Under the pieces are notes generated by a model. The model searched no databases. It was given only the letters and a program-made list of their open reading frames with translations, and was not told the origin of the DNA. The translations under genes and the position numbers were made by a program. Positions 1 through 6,765 of a stretch of DNA of 13,422 nt are shown in pieces. Within the stretch, counting starts at the first letter, position 1. Every line of letters begins with the position of its first letter. Source of the stretch: Chloroflexota bacterium. GTDB taxonomy: Bacteria > Chloroflexota > Limnocylindria > Limnocylindrales > CSP1-4. The stretch spans positions 1-13,422 of the forward strand of contig JAJYDP010000059.1 of the NCBI GenBank assembly GCA_021777365.1, in the 5' to 3' direction.

Positions 1-463
1 GCCGCTGCCCTGGTCGCTCGACATGCAGGGGACCGACGGCACCGTTCTCGGTCACTTCGAGATCAATGGCGGCACGGACGATGTCCTGGAGGTGCGCGGC
101 GGAGTCCCGCGCCTGTCAGATACTGTCTCCAGCGGTCCGCTCCCGCCGGCCGGGGCTTGCTCGACTTCGGTCTCGTAGGTCTCGGCGGCCCGTTCCCGGC
201 AGTGGGCAGCTGGGGGAGCTGCGAGCGAACCTGCGGCTGTCGTCCAGCGCGGGCTCTGCGGAGGTGTAGACGCGGTGGGGCATCAGCACCATGTCCTCAT
301 CATGTCGGCCGGCGATCGTTTGAGGATGCCCCCAAGAGGGGAGATGCCGCGGGCCACCGGTTGCGTGCTCAGTGAACTGGGGCAGCGGACCGAGCCGAAA
401 CGAGGCCTTTGCGGCGACGGGCATGATTGCCAACACCCCACCCGGCGGTTCGTCGTGCCTGCG
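1..463. other. Gene-poor left edge; possible GAF-like tail at 2-178
   Basis: No ORF here has a convincing start, ribosome site and protein-like composition. The plus-strand frame open from base 2 to the stop at 176-178 reads PLPWSLDMQGTDGTVLGHFE near its start. This resembles the segment of GAF sensor domains with a Trp-Ser pair followed by Asp-Gly-x-Val-Leu-Gly-x-Phe. It could be the broken end of a sensor protein, but only about 58 codons are visible and the rest does not look domain-like. The remainder, 179-463, shows nothing I can name. The minus-strand frame 116-436 is open but unremarkable. Confidence 0.3.
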
Positions 464-814
464 TCATCGCCGGGGCCAATGGCTCGTGCCATATCGTGAG
501 AGCGAGATCCAGCCCTGCCGTACCGCCAGAAACGCGAGCTCGGTGCGCGTCGCAAGTCCGTAGCGGGCGAACAGACGCCGCAGGTGGCTCTCGACCGACT
601 TCTCGGTGAGGCCCAGTCGGACGCCGATCTCGTCGTTCGAGAGGCACTCCACCACCGGTTCGATCACCAGGAGCTCTCGCTCGGACGGTGATGGAAGCGC
701 CATTCGCGCGCGGGCCATCACTGCCGCGCTGAAGGCCAAGTCGCCGGCTGTGACCCTGTGGATCGCGCTCACGATCTCAGCGACGCGCGCTGATTTGGGG
801 AGGGGGGTATCCAT
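464..814 (-). pseudogene. Truncated NarL/LuxR-type response regulator (C-terminal DNA-binding part)
   Basis: The 116-residue frame contains a LuxR-type helix-turn-helix: a pre-helix ending in LPSPSERELL (residues 40-49), then LSNDEIGVRLGLTEKSVESH (58-77) and a typical C-terminal helix. Residues 5-35 (PKSARVAEIVSAIHRVTAGD and on) match the end of a response-regulator receiver domain, where the conserved Lys is followed by Ser/Ala and the last receiver helix. The rest of the receiver, including the phosphoacceptor Asp, is missing because an IS1595 element abuts the gene. The first codons, encoding M-D-T-P, lie inside the IS inverted repeat, so the ATG is supplied by the mobile element. The expected receiver-coding sequence is not found on the other side of the IS, which suggests a deletion as well as an insertion. 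A DNA-binding domain freed from its receiver could still be active, but no ribosome site is clear. Confidence 0.75.
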
Positions 815-1785
815 GCAAGTGCAGTGTCTTCGGCCATTCGCTTCGGTCGAGACACGACCACGAGGGCCTCATACGTGAGGGGCTTGGTGGCAACGGCCTG
901 TTCGAGCAGCCGATAGAAGAGCATGCCGCGTGTCGCCGATTTGCGGCGGTTGAACCGAAACGCGAACTCGTCGAGATACGCCTGCACGTGGTCGGCCTCG
1001 ATCGCGCCGTGGTGGGTGCCCAGCAGCCAGCGCTTCAGGAGCGCGGCGACACGATGGACGCCCGGCAGCACGACGTGCGCCTGGACGCCCGACTTCGAGA
1101 TGTTGATGGGCCGATGCACGTAGTCCGCGAGGATGGCCGGCGGATACGAGACGTAGCCGTCGGAGAGGACGGTCGAGCCGGGTTCGACGTTGGACAGCAG
1201 GAACGTGCGGACTGTCGGGCCCCGCACGTCGGGGATGACGGTCAGGCGGCACCGTCCGAAGCCTTTGGGTTGCTCTTGCTCGACGGCCACCGCGACGATC
1301 GTCTTGCCCAGCGCACCCCGTCCGGGCTTGCCGCTTCTCGGGCCGCCGAGCACCGTCTCGTCCACCTCCACCTCGCCCGAAAGCCGCTCCCGCCCGGCGC
1401 GCACCATCGCCGTGCGGTAGCGGTGCAACATGGTCCAGGCCGTCTGATACGAACCGATGCCCAAGACGCGTTGGAGCCCGAGCGCGCTTACCCCGCCCTT
1501 CTGGCTGGTGATCTGCCAGGCCGCGGCGAACCAGACCGTGAGCGGCGTCCGGGTGTGATGGAAGATGGTGCCCGCCGTCGCCGATACTCGCCGCGCGCAC
1601 CCGCCGCAGGACCGCCTCCCGTCCCGGAGCCGCCAGGACGTGTGAGCGCCGCAATGGGGGCATACGAAGCCGCCGCGCCAGCGGAGCCAATCGAGGTAAT
1701 CCAGGCAGGCGGAGTCGTCCGGGAACCACGAGCGCACCTCGGCGTAAGACCCGGGGTAGTCGCGGCCGCGTCGGGGGGATGGCAC
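769..1785 (-). CDS. IS1595-family transposase
   Basis: This 338-residue DDE transposase moves the surrounding element. An N-terminal zinc ribbon has Cys at 42, 45, 60 and 63 (CPHC then CGGC). The catalytic core follows the ISXO2-like pattern: VEVDETVLGG with Asp142-Glu143, VLSDGYVSY with Asp209, and a C-terminal block (LLGTHHGAIEADHVQAYLDE, then FAFRFNRR) with Glu273 as the probable third acidic residue. Length and motif order are those of a full-length family member. The ATG at 1785 lies just inside the right inverted repeat. Oddly, there is no stop inside the element. The frame reads through the left repeat (residues TALAWIPP, 321-328) and ends ten codons into the former regulator gene, so the last residues are host-derived. 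It appears intact and probably functional. Confidence 0.88.
   Translation of the reverse strand: MPSPRRGRDYPGSYAEVRSWFPDDSACLDYLDWLRWRGGFVCPHCGAHTSWRLRDGRRSCGGCARRVSATAGTIFHHTRTPLTVWFAAAWQITSQKGGVSALGLQRVLGIGSYQTAWTMLHRYRTAMVRAGRERLSGEVEVDETVLGGPRSGKPGRGALGKTIVAVAVEQEQPKGFGRCRLTVIPDVRGPTVRTFLLSNVEPGSTVLSDGYVSYPPAILADYVHRPINISKSGVQAHVVLPGVHRVAALLKRWLLGTHHGAIEADHVQAYLDEFAFRFNRRKSATRGMLFYRLLEQAVATKPLTYEALVVVSRPKRMAEDTALAWIPPSPNQRASLRS
802..825 (+). repeat. IS1595 terminal inverted repeat, left copy
   Basis: This 24-bp repeat is the exact reverse complement of 1803-1826. It also encodes the first codons of the truncated regulator on the minus strand (CAT at 812-814) and codons near the C-terminus of the transposase. 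Confidence 0.9.
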
Positions 1786-1802
1786 GTCGGCATGCTATGC
1801 CA

Positions 1803-1826
1803 ACTGCACTTGCATGGATACCCCCC
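1803..1826 (-). repeat. IS1595 terminal inverted repeat, right copy
   Basis: This is a 24-bp exact inverted copy of 802-825. The ends diverge beyond one further matching base on the outside. Confidence 0.9.
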
Positions 1827-2571
1827 TTACATGAAATCGCACCTCGAAATCGGTCCGCCGCTCGACGTTCTTGTGTGCACCCATTCTTGAGAGGGCCAGA
1901 AGGCGCCGCCGCAGCCAGTCAGGCTTGGAAGACGCCGGCTGGCAGGGCCCGATCTATCACGTTTCGATCTGAGCATGGTTGATAGTCCGCATGGTGCCCG
2001 TCTTCCAGCAGTACGTCCGCTCCGCACACTGCCGGAATGTGCCGACGCATCCTTCGACATTGCCCGCGCGGTTTCGACGTGACAGCGCGCGTCGTCAGAC
2101 GGACTCTTCGAGATACGAAGACCACGCGCGTGGATGCACATAGCTGTTCGCCCGGCTCCTGATCGGGCGCGACCAGGCGTATGCACCTCGCATGTGTCGG
2201 CTGGCCAATATCGACGTAGACACCGATCGCGCCGCGTGACACGAACGCCATCAGGGGCGGCCACGGTCCGCGCAGGTCGAACGTCGAGCCGGCAGCGCTG
2301 TGGACGGCACCGCCAGCAATGTGTGGGCACCCAGACCGGAGCAAGTCCAGGACGCAGGCGAGTATCTCAAATACGCCTCTGGCCTCCGCCAAACGCGCGA
2401 CCCCACCGTACGGCCTCGCCGGCGCGGGGCAACCCGCCCGATAGTCCCGCCCGGAGCCGTACTTGTGGCCGCTGGTGCCCCCGGATCGGGCTATAGGCAC
2501 CGGCGCGACACCCTCCGAACATCGCCGCGCCCGCCGCAAACGGAGAAGGCGGCAGAGCGTGGAGGTATCCG
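1827..2571. other. Gene-poor stretch between the IS and the small-gene run
   Basis: No frame in these 745 bases has both a supported start and recognisable motifs. A minus-strand frame stays open from 2932 to 1919 (337 codons). Its middle has a fairly balanced amino-acid mix (for example PPLMAFVSRGAIGVYVDIGQ), but no motif, and its upstream half overlaps the better supported plus-strand genes. It may be a decayed gene or chance openness in GC-rich DNA. The receiver domain expected for the truncated regulator is not found here. Confidence 0.4.
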
Positions 2572-2783
2572 ATGTCCAACCTGACCTGGCTGGACGAGCT
2601 ACGGGAGGCGCGGCTCTCCCAGGGCGAAGCCTGCGGCAAGCACTCGACGAGGAGGACTGGGAGGAGCTATTCCGGCTCGCGGACCTCGCCGTTCCGGTCC
2701 CGATCCCATCCAATGTGCCGCCGAAGCGCCGAGGGCCGCAGGAACCCGGCGGAGTAGCCGCCCCGACAGAGTCAACACGGTGA
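2572..2783 (+). pseudogene. Small acidic hypothetical protein, split by an apparent 1-nt deletion
   Basis: A strong GGAGG at 2561-2565 precedes the ATG. The first frame encodes MSNLTWLDELREARLSQGEA, then degenerates into Arg/Ser-rich sequence. The frame one base earlier takes over at about 2630 with LRQALDEEDWEELFRLADLA and ends with a Pro-rich tail at TGA 2781-2783. Restoring one base in GAAGC-CTGCGG joins the two halves smoothly into a roughly 70-residue helical acidic protein. No slippery heptamer is evident, so a real deletion or a sequencing error is more likely than programmed -1 frameshifting. I do not recognise the family. It lies upstream of the 97-aa gene on the same strand with good ribosome sites on both, which suggests a shared small-gene operon. 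Confidence 0.55.
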
Positions 2784-2939
2784 AGGTCAGCCATGGGAAA
2801 TGGGACTGGCTGCCCCAACAGCATCGACCCCCGTAGCGCCTCTCCCCTTGGGAGGAGGACGTACGCGGGACAGATCCTGATCCGAGCGACGCGCGCCCGC
2901 CTTCGGTGGGGCTCGTTCCACTCGGCCGCCACACGAAAT

Positions 2940-2944
2940 AGGAG
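2940..2944 (+). promoter_or_regulatory. Ribosome binding site fixing the start of the 97-aa gene
   Basis: AGGAG lies 7 bases before the ATG at 2952. The same frame is open further upstream to an ATG at 2793, but that extension reads as low-quality Arg-rich sequence. This site therefore selects the shorter, 97-residue start. Confidence 0.7.
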
Positions 2945-2951
2945 TCACTCG

Positions 2952-3245
2952 ATGGACGCCATCATCAACCGCCGCCGCTACTCGACCGAAACCGCCGACC
3001 TTCTTGCTCTTGCCGACGACGAGTTTCTCGATCGCACTAACCGCCTGACGCACGGGCGCGCGACGCACCTCGACCGGACGCCGAGGGGCGCCTACTTCGT
3101 CTTCCACGAGACGATCTGGCAGCACGAGCATGACTCGATCGAGCCGCTGACCGAAACCGAGGCGGCCGATCTGTATGAGGAACTGCTCAACAAGAACGTG
3201 CCGTTTGAAGCGGCCTTCCCCGGCATCGAGGTGATTGAGGCGTGA
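2952..3245 (+). CDS. Conserved-looking 97-aa hypothetical protein
   Basis: The protein starts MDAIINRRRYSTETADLLAL and continues with a Thr-Pro-Arg-Gly-Ala-Tyr-Phe-Val-Phe-His strand, a Trp-Gln turn, and a C-terminal IEPLTETEAADLYEELLNKN helix before an AFPG tail. This layout (an N-terminal Tyr-x-Thr-Glu-Thr-Ala motif, a central aromatic hairpin, then PLT-x-x-EA-x-x-LYE) resembles uncharacterised small proteins I associate with plasmids and integrative elements of several phyla. I know no assigned function. It has no membrane segment or signal peptide and is probably cytosolic. It follows the frameshifted acidic gene and overlaps a possible 28-aa ORF by four bases. Composition and ribosome site support it strongly as a real gene. 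Confidence 0.8.
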   Translation: MDAIINRRRYSTETADLLALADDEFLDRTNRLTHGRATHLDRTPRGAYFVFHETIWQHEHDSIEPLTETEAADLYEELLNKNVPFEAAFPGIEVIEA

Positions 3246-3328
3246 TCACGCCCCCACCACGCGTCGCGCGCCCCGGAGCGCAGGTCCACGATTGCACAGG
3301 GTGCGGCGGGCTGGTCGCCGCCAGGTGA
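3242..3328 (+). CDS. Possible 28-aa coupled peptide with a CxxC motif
   Basis: A GTG at 3242 overlaps the stop of the 97-aa gene (GTGA), a layout typical of translational coupling. The peptide ends VHDCTGCGGLVAAR with one Cys-x-x-Cys pair, like half of a zinc knuckle. It has no separate ribosome site. It could be a real micro-protein, the stub of a larger zinc-ribbon gene, or chance. Confidence 0.25.
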   Translation: MITPPPRVARPGAQVHDCTGCGGLVAAR

Positions 3329-3431
3329 TGGCTACCCTGGGGCTGGCCCCCATTGACAACTCGCCGGGCATGTACAGACTCCCGGCGGCTCGGACGGCCC
3401 ATCCGTCCGCGAAACGACAGGAGCTGCCACC

Positions 3432-3824
3432 ATGTTCAGCGCGAAAGACCTGCAGGGCGCGATCGACCTCGCCTGCAGTGGGGCCGGGATCAGCATGCTC
3501 ACGCTGCTCGACTGGGACGAGGTCGTACGCGACACACTGGCCAACCAGGGTGTCGCCATTCTCGACGCGTACGAGCCGGCCGACGGCGTGACGGTGTACG
3601 AGCTGGCCGGCGCGCGCGCCCGCTACCTGACCGAGCTCGAGCACGCGGCCCTGCACGCCGCCTGGGCCACCGAGGAGGAGCCCACCCCCGACCAGTTCCA
3701 TGTCGCGGTGGGGCTCGCCCTGATCCAGCTCCGCGCCCTTCGCCACGAGCTCGAGGGATGCGCGGGACCCGTCGCCGGCGTCACCATGGAGACGCTCTGG
3801 GCACCCCGCCGACGGGTGCACTGA
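3432..3824 (+). CDS. Hypothetical protein, 130 aa
   Basis: An AGGAG about nine bases upstream supports the ATG. The protein opens MFSAKDLQGAIDLACSGAGI and has balanced, mainly helical composition. It includes a Trp-Asp-Glu segment (SMLTLLDWDEVVRDTLANQG), a central VTVYELAGARARYLTELEHA helix, and a C-terminal helix with LALIQLRALRHELEG. I see no signal peptide, membrane segment or catalytic motif, and I do not recognise the family. It sits between the 97-aa gene and the methyltransferase stub on the same strand, so it is probably cargo of the same integrated element. The gap of about 185 bases before it could hold its own promoter, but I cannot point to clear -35/-10 boxes. Confidence 0.75.
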   Translation: MFSAKDLQGAIDLACSGAGISMLTLLDWDEVVRDTLANQGVAILDAYEPADGVTVYELAGARARYLTELEHAALHAAWATEEEPTPDQFHVAVGLALIQLRALRHELEGCAGPVAGVTMETLWAPRRRVH

Positions 3825-3896
3825 GCCGCAGTCCGTCACTGCAACGGGCCGATCCTCGCCTCATCCCGCGACGACACAGCGTACCCGCAAGGCGAG

Positions 3897-4235
3897 ATGG
3901 TCGAGCCGATCTGCGCCGGCGTGGCGGGCGGCGAGAGCCAGCGGGGCGAGGCTGCAGCGCCCGATCAGGCCTTGACGAGATCGTCGACCAACGCACGCGG
4001 GCGGACGTTTCCTCTCCTGACCGAGGCGCAGGGCCAGATCGTCCTCGCGCCGCGCGGCCGCCATTCCGAGAAGCCTCCCGCCGTACGCGAGCGGATCGTC
4101 GAGCTCCTGGGCGATCGGCCGCGGATCGAGCTCTTCGCCCGGGCCCACGTCGCGGGCTGGGACGCCTGGGGCAACGAGATCGACGAGCGCGACCGCGCCG
4201 CGCCCGCCGCGGGCTCCGATGCGGACGCGGCGTGA
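3897..4235 (+). pseudogene. C-terminal remnant of an MT-A70-type adenine methyltransferase
   Basis: Intact MT-A70 enzymes transfer a methyl group from S-adenosylmethionine to the N6 of adenine in DNA or RNA. Residues 50-94 of this 112-residue frame match their C-terminal end: LAPRGRHSEKP (50-60), then RPRIELFARAHVAGWDAWGNE (74-94, lightly variable centre). That is the family's His-Ser-x-Lys-Pro, Pro-Arg-x-Glu-Leu-Phe-Ala-Arg and Gly-Trp-x-x-Trp-Gly-Asn-Glu series. The catalytic Asp-Pro-Pro-Trp motif and the cofactor-binding half are absent, and no matching sequence lies upstream. The first 40 residues are low-complexity and probably not native. I infer a truncated, catalytically dead gene. 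The adenine-modifying role is known for the family but cannot apply to this stub. Confidence 0.72.
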
Positions 4236-4254
4236 GCCCGGCACGCGGGCGCGC

Positions 4255-4479
4255 TCACTCCTCGTCTGAGCGCTCCGAGCGGGGCGGGAGCGACGCGGCC
4301 GGGCGCAGATGCGCGGCCCAGAACGCCTCCAGGTCGGCGCGCCGGACCCGCCAGATGCGCCGCTGGCCGAGATCCCAGGCGTAGGCCTGGAGGGTCCCGT
4401 CGGCGATCCTCGACTCGACCCACCGGGGGCTCATGCCGACTTCCTCCGCGACCTCGCGGGTCGTCATCCAGTCGTCCAC
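4255..4479 (-). CDS. Small HTH protein, excisionase/MerR-like
   Basis: From the GTG at 4479 the gene encodes 74 residues. A GGAGGG-type site lies a few bases upstream, so I prefer this start over the ATG at 4506 and the ATG at 4467. The fold is a winged helix-turn-helix of the excisionase or 'helix-turn-helix domain 17' type: MTTREVAEEVGMSPRWVESR forms the helices, then a wing rich in Gln-Arg-Arg-Ile-Trp-Arg-Val, then ADLEAFWAAHL. Such proteins either direct excision of integrative elements or repress nearby genes. It is divergent from the AAA-peptidase gene with about 490 bases between starts, so it is a candidate regulator of that gene, though no operator repeat is obvious to me. It could instead be a remnant excisionase with no local target. 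Confidence 0.8.
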   Translation of the reverse strand: MDDWMTTREVAEEVGMSPRWVESRIADGTLQAYAWDLGQRRIWRVRRADLEAFWAAHLRPAASLPPRSERSDEE

Positions 4480-4506
4480 CCGGTCCCCTCCCTCCGCCGG
4501 CGGCAC

Positions 4507-4971
4507 TGGCGATCACCTGGCGGGGCGGGCGATCGCGGCGGAAGCCTCGGCAGAACTCCGGGGAAGGCAAGGATCCGGCCCTCCCGGGCACAGAGCCGGC
4601 CTGTACGAACCGCGCGGCGACCGAGGCAGGGACACCCGCCGAACGGCCTGACCGGCGGGACGAACGGGGCGAATGTCGCGCATCTCGCGCCCGAGCCGCG
4701 CCACGCGACGCCATGACCTTGCCTTCGAACCGCATCTGCGTGTACGTACCGGGGAAACGCCAATCGATCGCGGAGATCACAGGGTGGACAGGCGGAAGCT
4801 CGACCAGCGCAAGCGCAGGAACGTCAGCACGAGCCCCGCCTGGTCGGGACCCGGTCGCGCACCTGGCGAGGCGGGATCGCGCGCACGAGCAAGCCTGCGG
4901 GCGGCGCTGCGCTGCCCGCGTCGCCCCCGCGGCTGCCCATCGAGTACCTGAAGGGAACCGAGGCAGACTGG
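4507..4971. other. Divergent intergenic region, no assigned gene
   Basis: This stretch separates the HTH gene from the AAA-peptidase gene and should hold their promoters, but I cannot identify convincing boxes. The AAA-peptidase frame stays open upstream to about 4720 with no ATG, GTG or TTG. Its last codons before the ATG read LPIEYLKGTEADW, which looks protein-like, so the true start could be slightly earlier at an unusual codon. A plus-strand ATG at 4713 opens MTLPSNRICVYVPGKRQSIA but soon becomes Ala/Arg-rich in the shifted frame. I do not call it a gene. Confidence 0.4.
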
Positions 4972-6324
4972 ATGCGGGAACGTGAACGACCCCCGATCGA
5001 GGAGCTGATCGCGCGCTGGCGCGCCCGGCCCGCCACGCCCTGGGAGGCGGTAGTCGGGCATGCGGAGGCGATCGCGCGGCTGCAGGAGCTCGCGGCCAAG
5101 ATCGCCCTAACGCCCGCCGAGCGCACCAGGCTGGGCCTGCGCCTGGGGGCGGGAGTCGTGCTCACCGGCAGGCCGGGGGTCGGCAAGAGCCTCCTCGCGC
5201 GGGCCTTCGCGACCGCGCTCGGGAGGGACGTGGTGGTCCCCCCGACCTCGGAGCTCGACGCGGAACTCGTCGGCGAGCTGTACCGGGCGCTCGACGGGAC
5301 CCCCACCGCGGTCGTCATCGATGAGGCGGAGTCGCTGATCGGCGACCCCGACTGGCACGCCACGAACGCGGCCGCGCAGCGGGCGCTGCTGGCGGTGCTG
5401 GACGGGGTCGCCGAGCATCCCGACGGAGCGCCGATCACGATTGCCCTCACCACTGCCGGCGCCACCCATCTTTCCGCCGCCGCCACCCGTCCGGGCCGGC
5501 TGGCCCCCCGCCTGGAGCTCGACCTGCCCGGCGCCGCGGAGCGGGGGGAGCTCCTCGGGCGGGTGATCGAGGGACTCCCCGGCGCCGAGACGCTCTCGCT
5601 CGAGCGGATCGTCGAACGGACGCAGGGCTGGTCGGGGGCGGAGCTGGCGGCGCTTCCCGAGCAGGCGGTCACCCGCTCACTGCTCCTTTCGCCGCCCGGG
5701 CTGCGCGAGGAGCTCGTGCTGGCGGTCGTCGGCGAGCGCTACGTGGTGCGCGACCCGCTGCCCGCGGAACGCCGCGATCGCCTGGCGATCTCGCGCCACG
5801 AAGCCGGGCATGCGCTCTGGGCATGCCTCACCTGGGGATCAGGGGCGGTCGCCTCGGTGCGGGTGACCGACCGCGACGGGACGACCACGCTGGCCGAACA
5901 GGTGGCCCTCCGGCGGCGGAGCGGAGCCGAACTGCGGCTCCTGGCCGGCTTCGCCCTCGCCGGGGCGGCGGCGGAGCACCTGCTGTGGGGCGCGGACGGG
6001 GTCACCCCGGGCGCCGACCGCGACCGTCGCGACGCGGCCGACTACCTGCTCTCCGCACACGAGCTCACCCTCCCCTTTGATGAGGAGCTGCTGGAGGGCC
6101 CGGGCGCGGGACGGGGCGCGCAGGCGATGCGCCGCGCCCGGTACGACGCGGTCCGGGGCGAGTCAGCCCGCCTCTGGGCGGAGGTCGTGGAGTGCCTGCG
6201 CCCGCACGCCGACGCCCTTCCCCGCCTGGGCGACGCCATCCTCGCCGCCTCCGACATGACGCTCTCGGGAGCGGCACTCGAGGTGGCCATCGAGGCGGCG
6301 CTCGATCCGCGCGCGCCGGCATGA
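4972..6324 (+). CDS. Soluble FtsH-like AAA+ ATPase with M41 zinc peptidase domain
   Basis: The 450-residue protein joins an AAA+ module (about 25-265) to an M41-type metallopeptidase (about 266-445), the architecture of the ATP-dependent protease FtsH. Walker A is GRPGVGKS (66-73), Walker B is VVIDEAES (114-121), and the second region of homology has ATRPGRLAPR with candidate arginine fingers at 173, 176 and 180. The peptidase has HEAGH (276-280: zinc His276 and His280, catalytic Glu277) and a downstream GADRDRRDAADYLL segment. There Asp351 aligns with the third zinc ligand of FtsH. It differs from housekeeping FtsH, which has about 600-650 residues: it lacks the N-terminal transmembrane and periplasmic parts, and the aromatic pore loop (Phe-Val-Gly) is replaced by an ELVGELYRAL-like sequence. 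I infer a cytosolic ATP-driven protease or unfoldase of unknown substrate. No strong ribosome site is seen before the ATG. Confidence 0.88.
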   Translation: MRERERPPIEELIARWRARPATPWEAVVGHAEAIARLQELAAKIALTPAERTRLGLRLGAGVVLTGRPGVGKSLLARAFATALGRDVVVPPTSELDAELVGELYRALDGTPTAVVIDEAESLIGDPDWHATNAAAQRALLAVLDGVAEHPDGAPITIALTTAGATHLSAAATRPGRLAPRLELDLPGAAERGELLGRVIEGLPGAETLSLERIVERTQGWSGAELAALPEQAVTRSLLLSPPGLREELVLAVVGERYVVRDPLPAERRDRLAISRHEAGHALWACLTWGSGAVASVRVTDRDGTTTLAEQVALRRRSGAELRLLAGFALAGAAAEHLLWGADGVTPGADRDRRDAADYLLSAHELTLPFDEELLEGPGAGRGAQAMRRARYDAVRGESARLWAEVVECLRPHADALPRLGDAILAASDMTLSGAALEVAIEAALDPRAPA

Positions 6325-6509
6325 CGGCGCACGTGGCGTCCGACGTGGGCGGCCTGCGCAGGCGTGGAAGGCGCCGCCGCCCGCTGGGCGGCGCCCTGTT
6401 CCTGCACCCTGGCCTCCACAGGGGCAGGCTGCCGCGGTCGGGAGCATCCGTCACGGCGGCCTCCCCGGAGGCAGCGACGCGGGCAGCGTCGCCCGGCGTG
6501 GCCGCCTGA
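6321..6509 (+). CDS. Doubtful 62-aa ORF overlapping the protease stop
   Basis: The ATG overlaps the protease stop codon (ATGA), suggesting translational coupling. The product begins MTAHVASDVGGLRRRGRRRR and is otherwise Ala/Gly/Ser-rich with no recognisable motif. The overlap is the only positive evidence. The composition is what GC-rich non-coding DNA often gives, so it may be spurious. If real, it would be a small basic partner made with the protease. Confidence 0.3.
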   Translation: MTAHVASDVGGLRRRGRRRRPLGGALFLHPGLHRGRLPRSGASVTAASPEAATRAASPGVAA

Positions 6510-6519
6510 GCGGCCGAGC

Positions 6520-6765
6520 ATGGCGCGATCGCCGCTGCTGACCGAGCTCGAGCGCGCGGCCCGCGCGACCCCGCCTGGCTGGAACTTTGCCCTGGTTCGG
6601 GATGCCGCAGCGGGGCGCTGGATCGCCAGCTGGTACCCCCGCCGGCGCGTCGCCGAGGACAGCGATGCGGTGACTGCCTGGGGCATCACGGCGCCCGCAG
6701 CGGTCAGCGCGGCGCTCATGCTGGTCGCTCACCTGCACGGCAACCGGCACGGTGCTGGTGGATGA
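6520..6765 (+). CDS. Hypothetical protein, 81 aa
   Basis: The same frame opens upstream at 6364, but that part is Arg/Pro-rich and unlike protein. The ATG at 6520 starts MARSPLLTELERAARATPPG, followed by a Trp-Asn-Phe-Ala-Leu-Val strand, a Gly-Arg-Trp-Ile-Ala-Ser-Trp-Tyr turn, and an Ala-rich C-terminal helix (SAALMLVAHLHG). The three Trp, the strand-turn-strand pattern and the helix suggest a small alpha/beta domain rather than noise. No transmembrane segment is confident, and I do not recognise the family. It lies 195 bases after the protease stop on the same strand, with the lipoprotein frame starting by four-base overlap at its end, so it may belong to the protease transcription unit. Confidence 0.6.
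   Translation: MARSPLLTELERAARATPPGWNFALVRDAAAGRWIASWYPRRRVAEDSDAVTAWGITAPAAVSAALMLVAHLHGNRHGAGG

Larger units (their letters stand above)
802..1826 (-). mobile_element. IS1595-family insertion sequence
   Basis: The element is bounded by perfect 24-bp terminal inverted repeats at 802-825 and 1803-1826, reading GGGGGGTATCCATGCAAGTG plus CAGT inward. The match extends to 25 bp if 801 and 1827 are counted. It holds one transposase gene on the minus strand and is about 1025 bp, typical for IS1595 elements. IS1595 elements usually make 8-bp target duplications. The flanks (TTTGGGGA on the left, TTACATGA on the right) are not duplicates, which fits a deletion or recombination next to the element after insertion. 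Confidence 0.85.

Noticed and set aside
3353..4384. 343-codon plus-strand ORF over the small-gene run
   Set aside because: It is an Arg-rich shadow of the 130-aa protein and methyltransferase stub, with no ribosome site.
3965..4780. 271-codon minus-strand ORF covering the HTH gene
   Set aside because: It is in a different frame from the HTH protein and Arg/Gly/Pro-rich. The HTH frame has a clear domain and ribosome site.
4824..5672. 282-codon minus-strand ORF opposite the protease gene
   Set aside because: It is Ser/Arg/Ala-rich shadow sequence. The plus-strand frame has full catalytic motifs.
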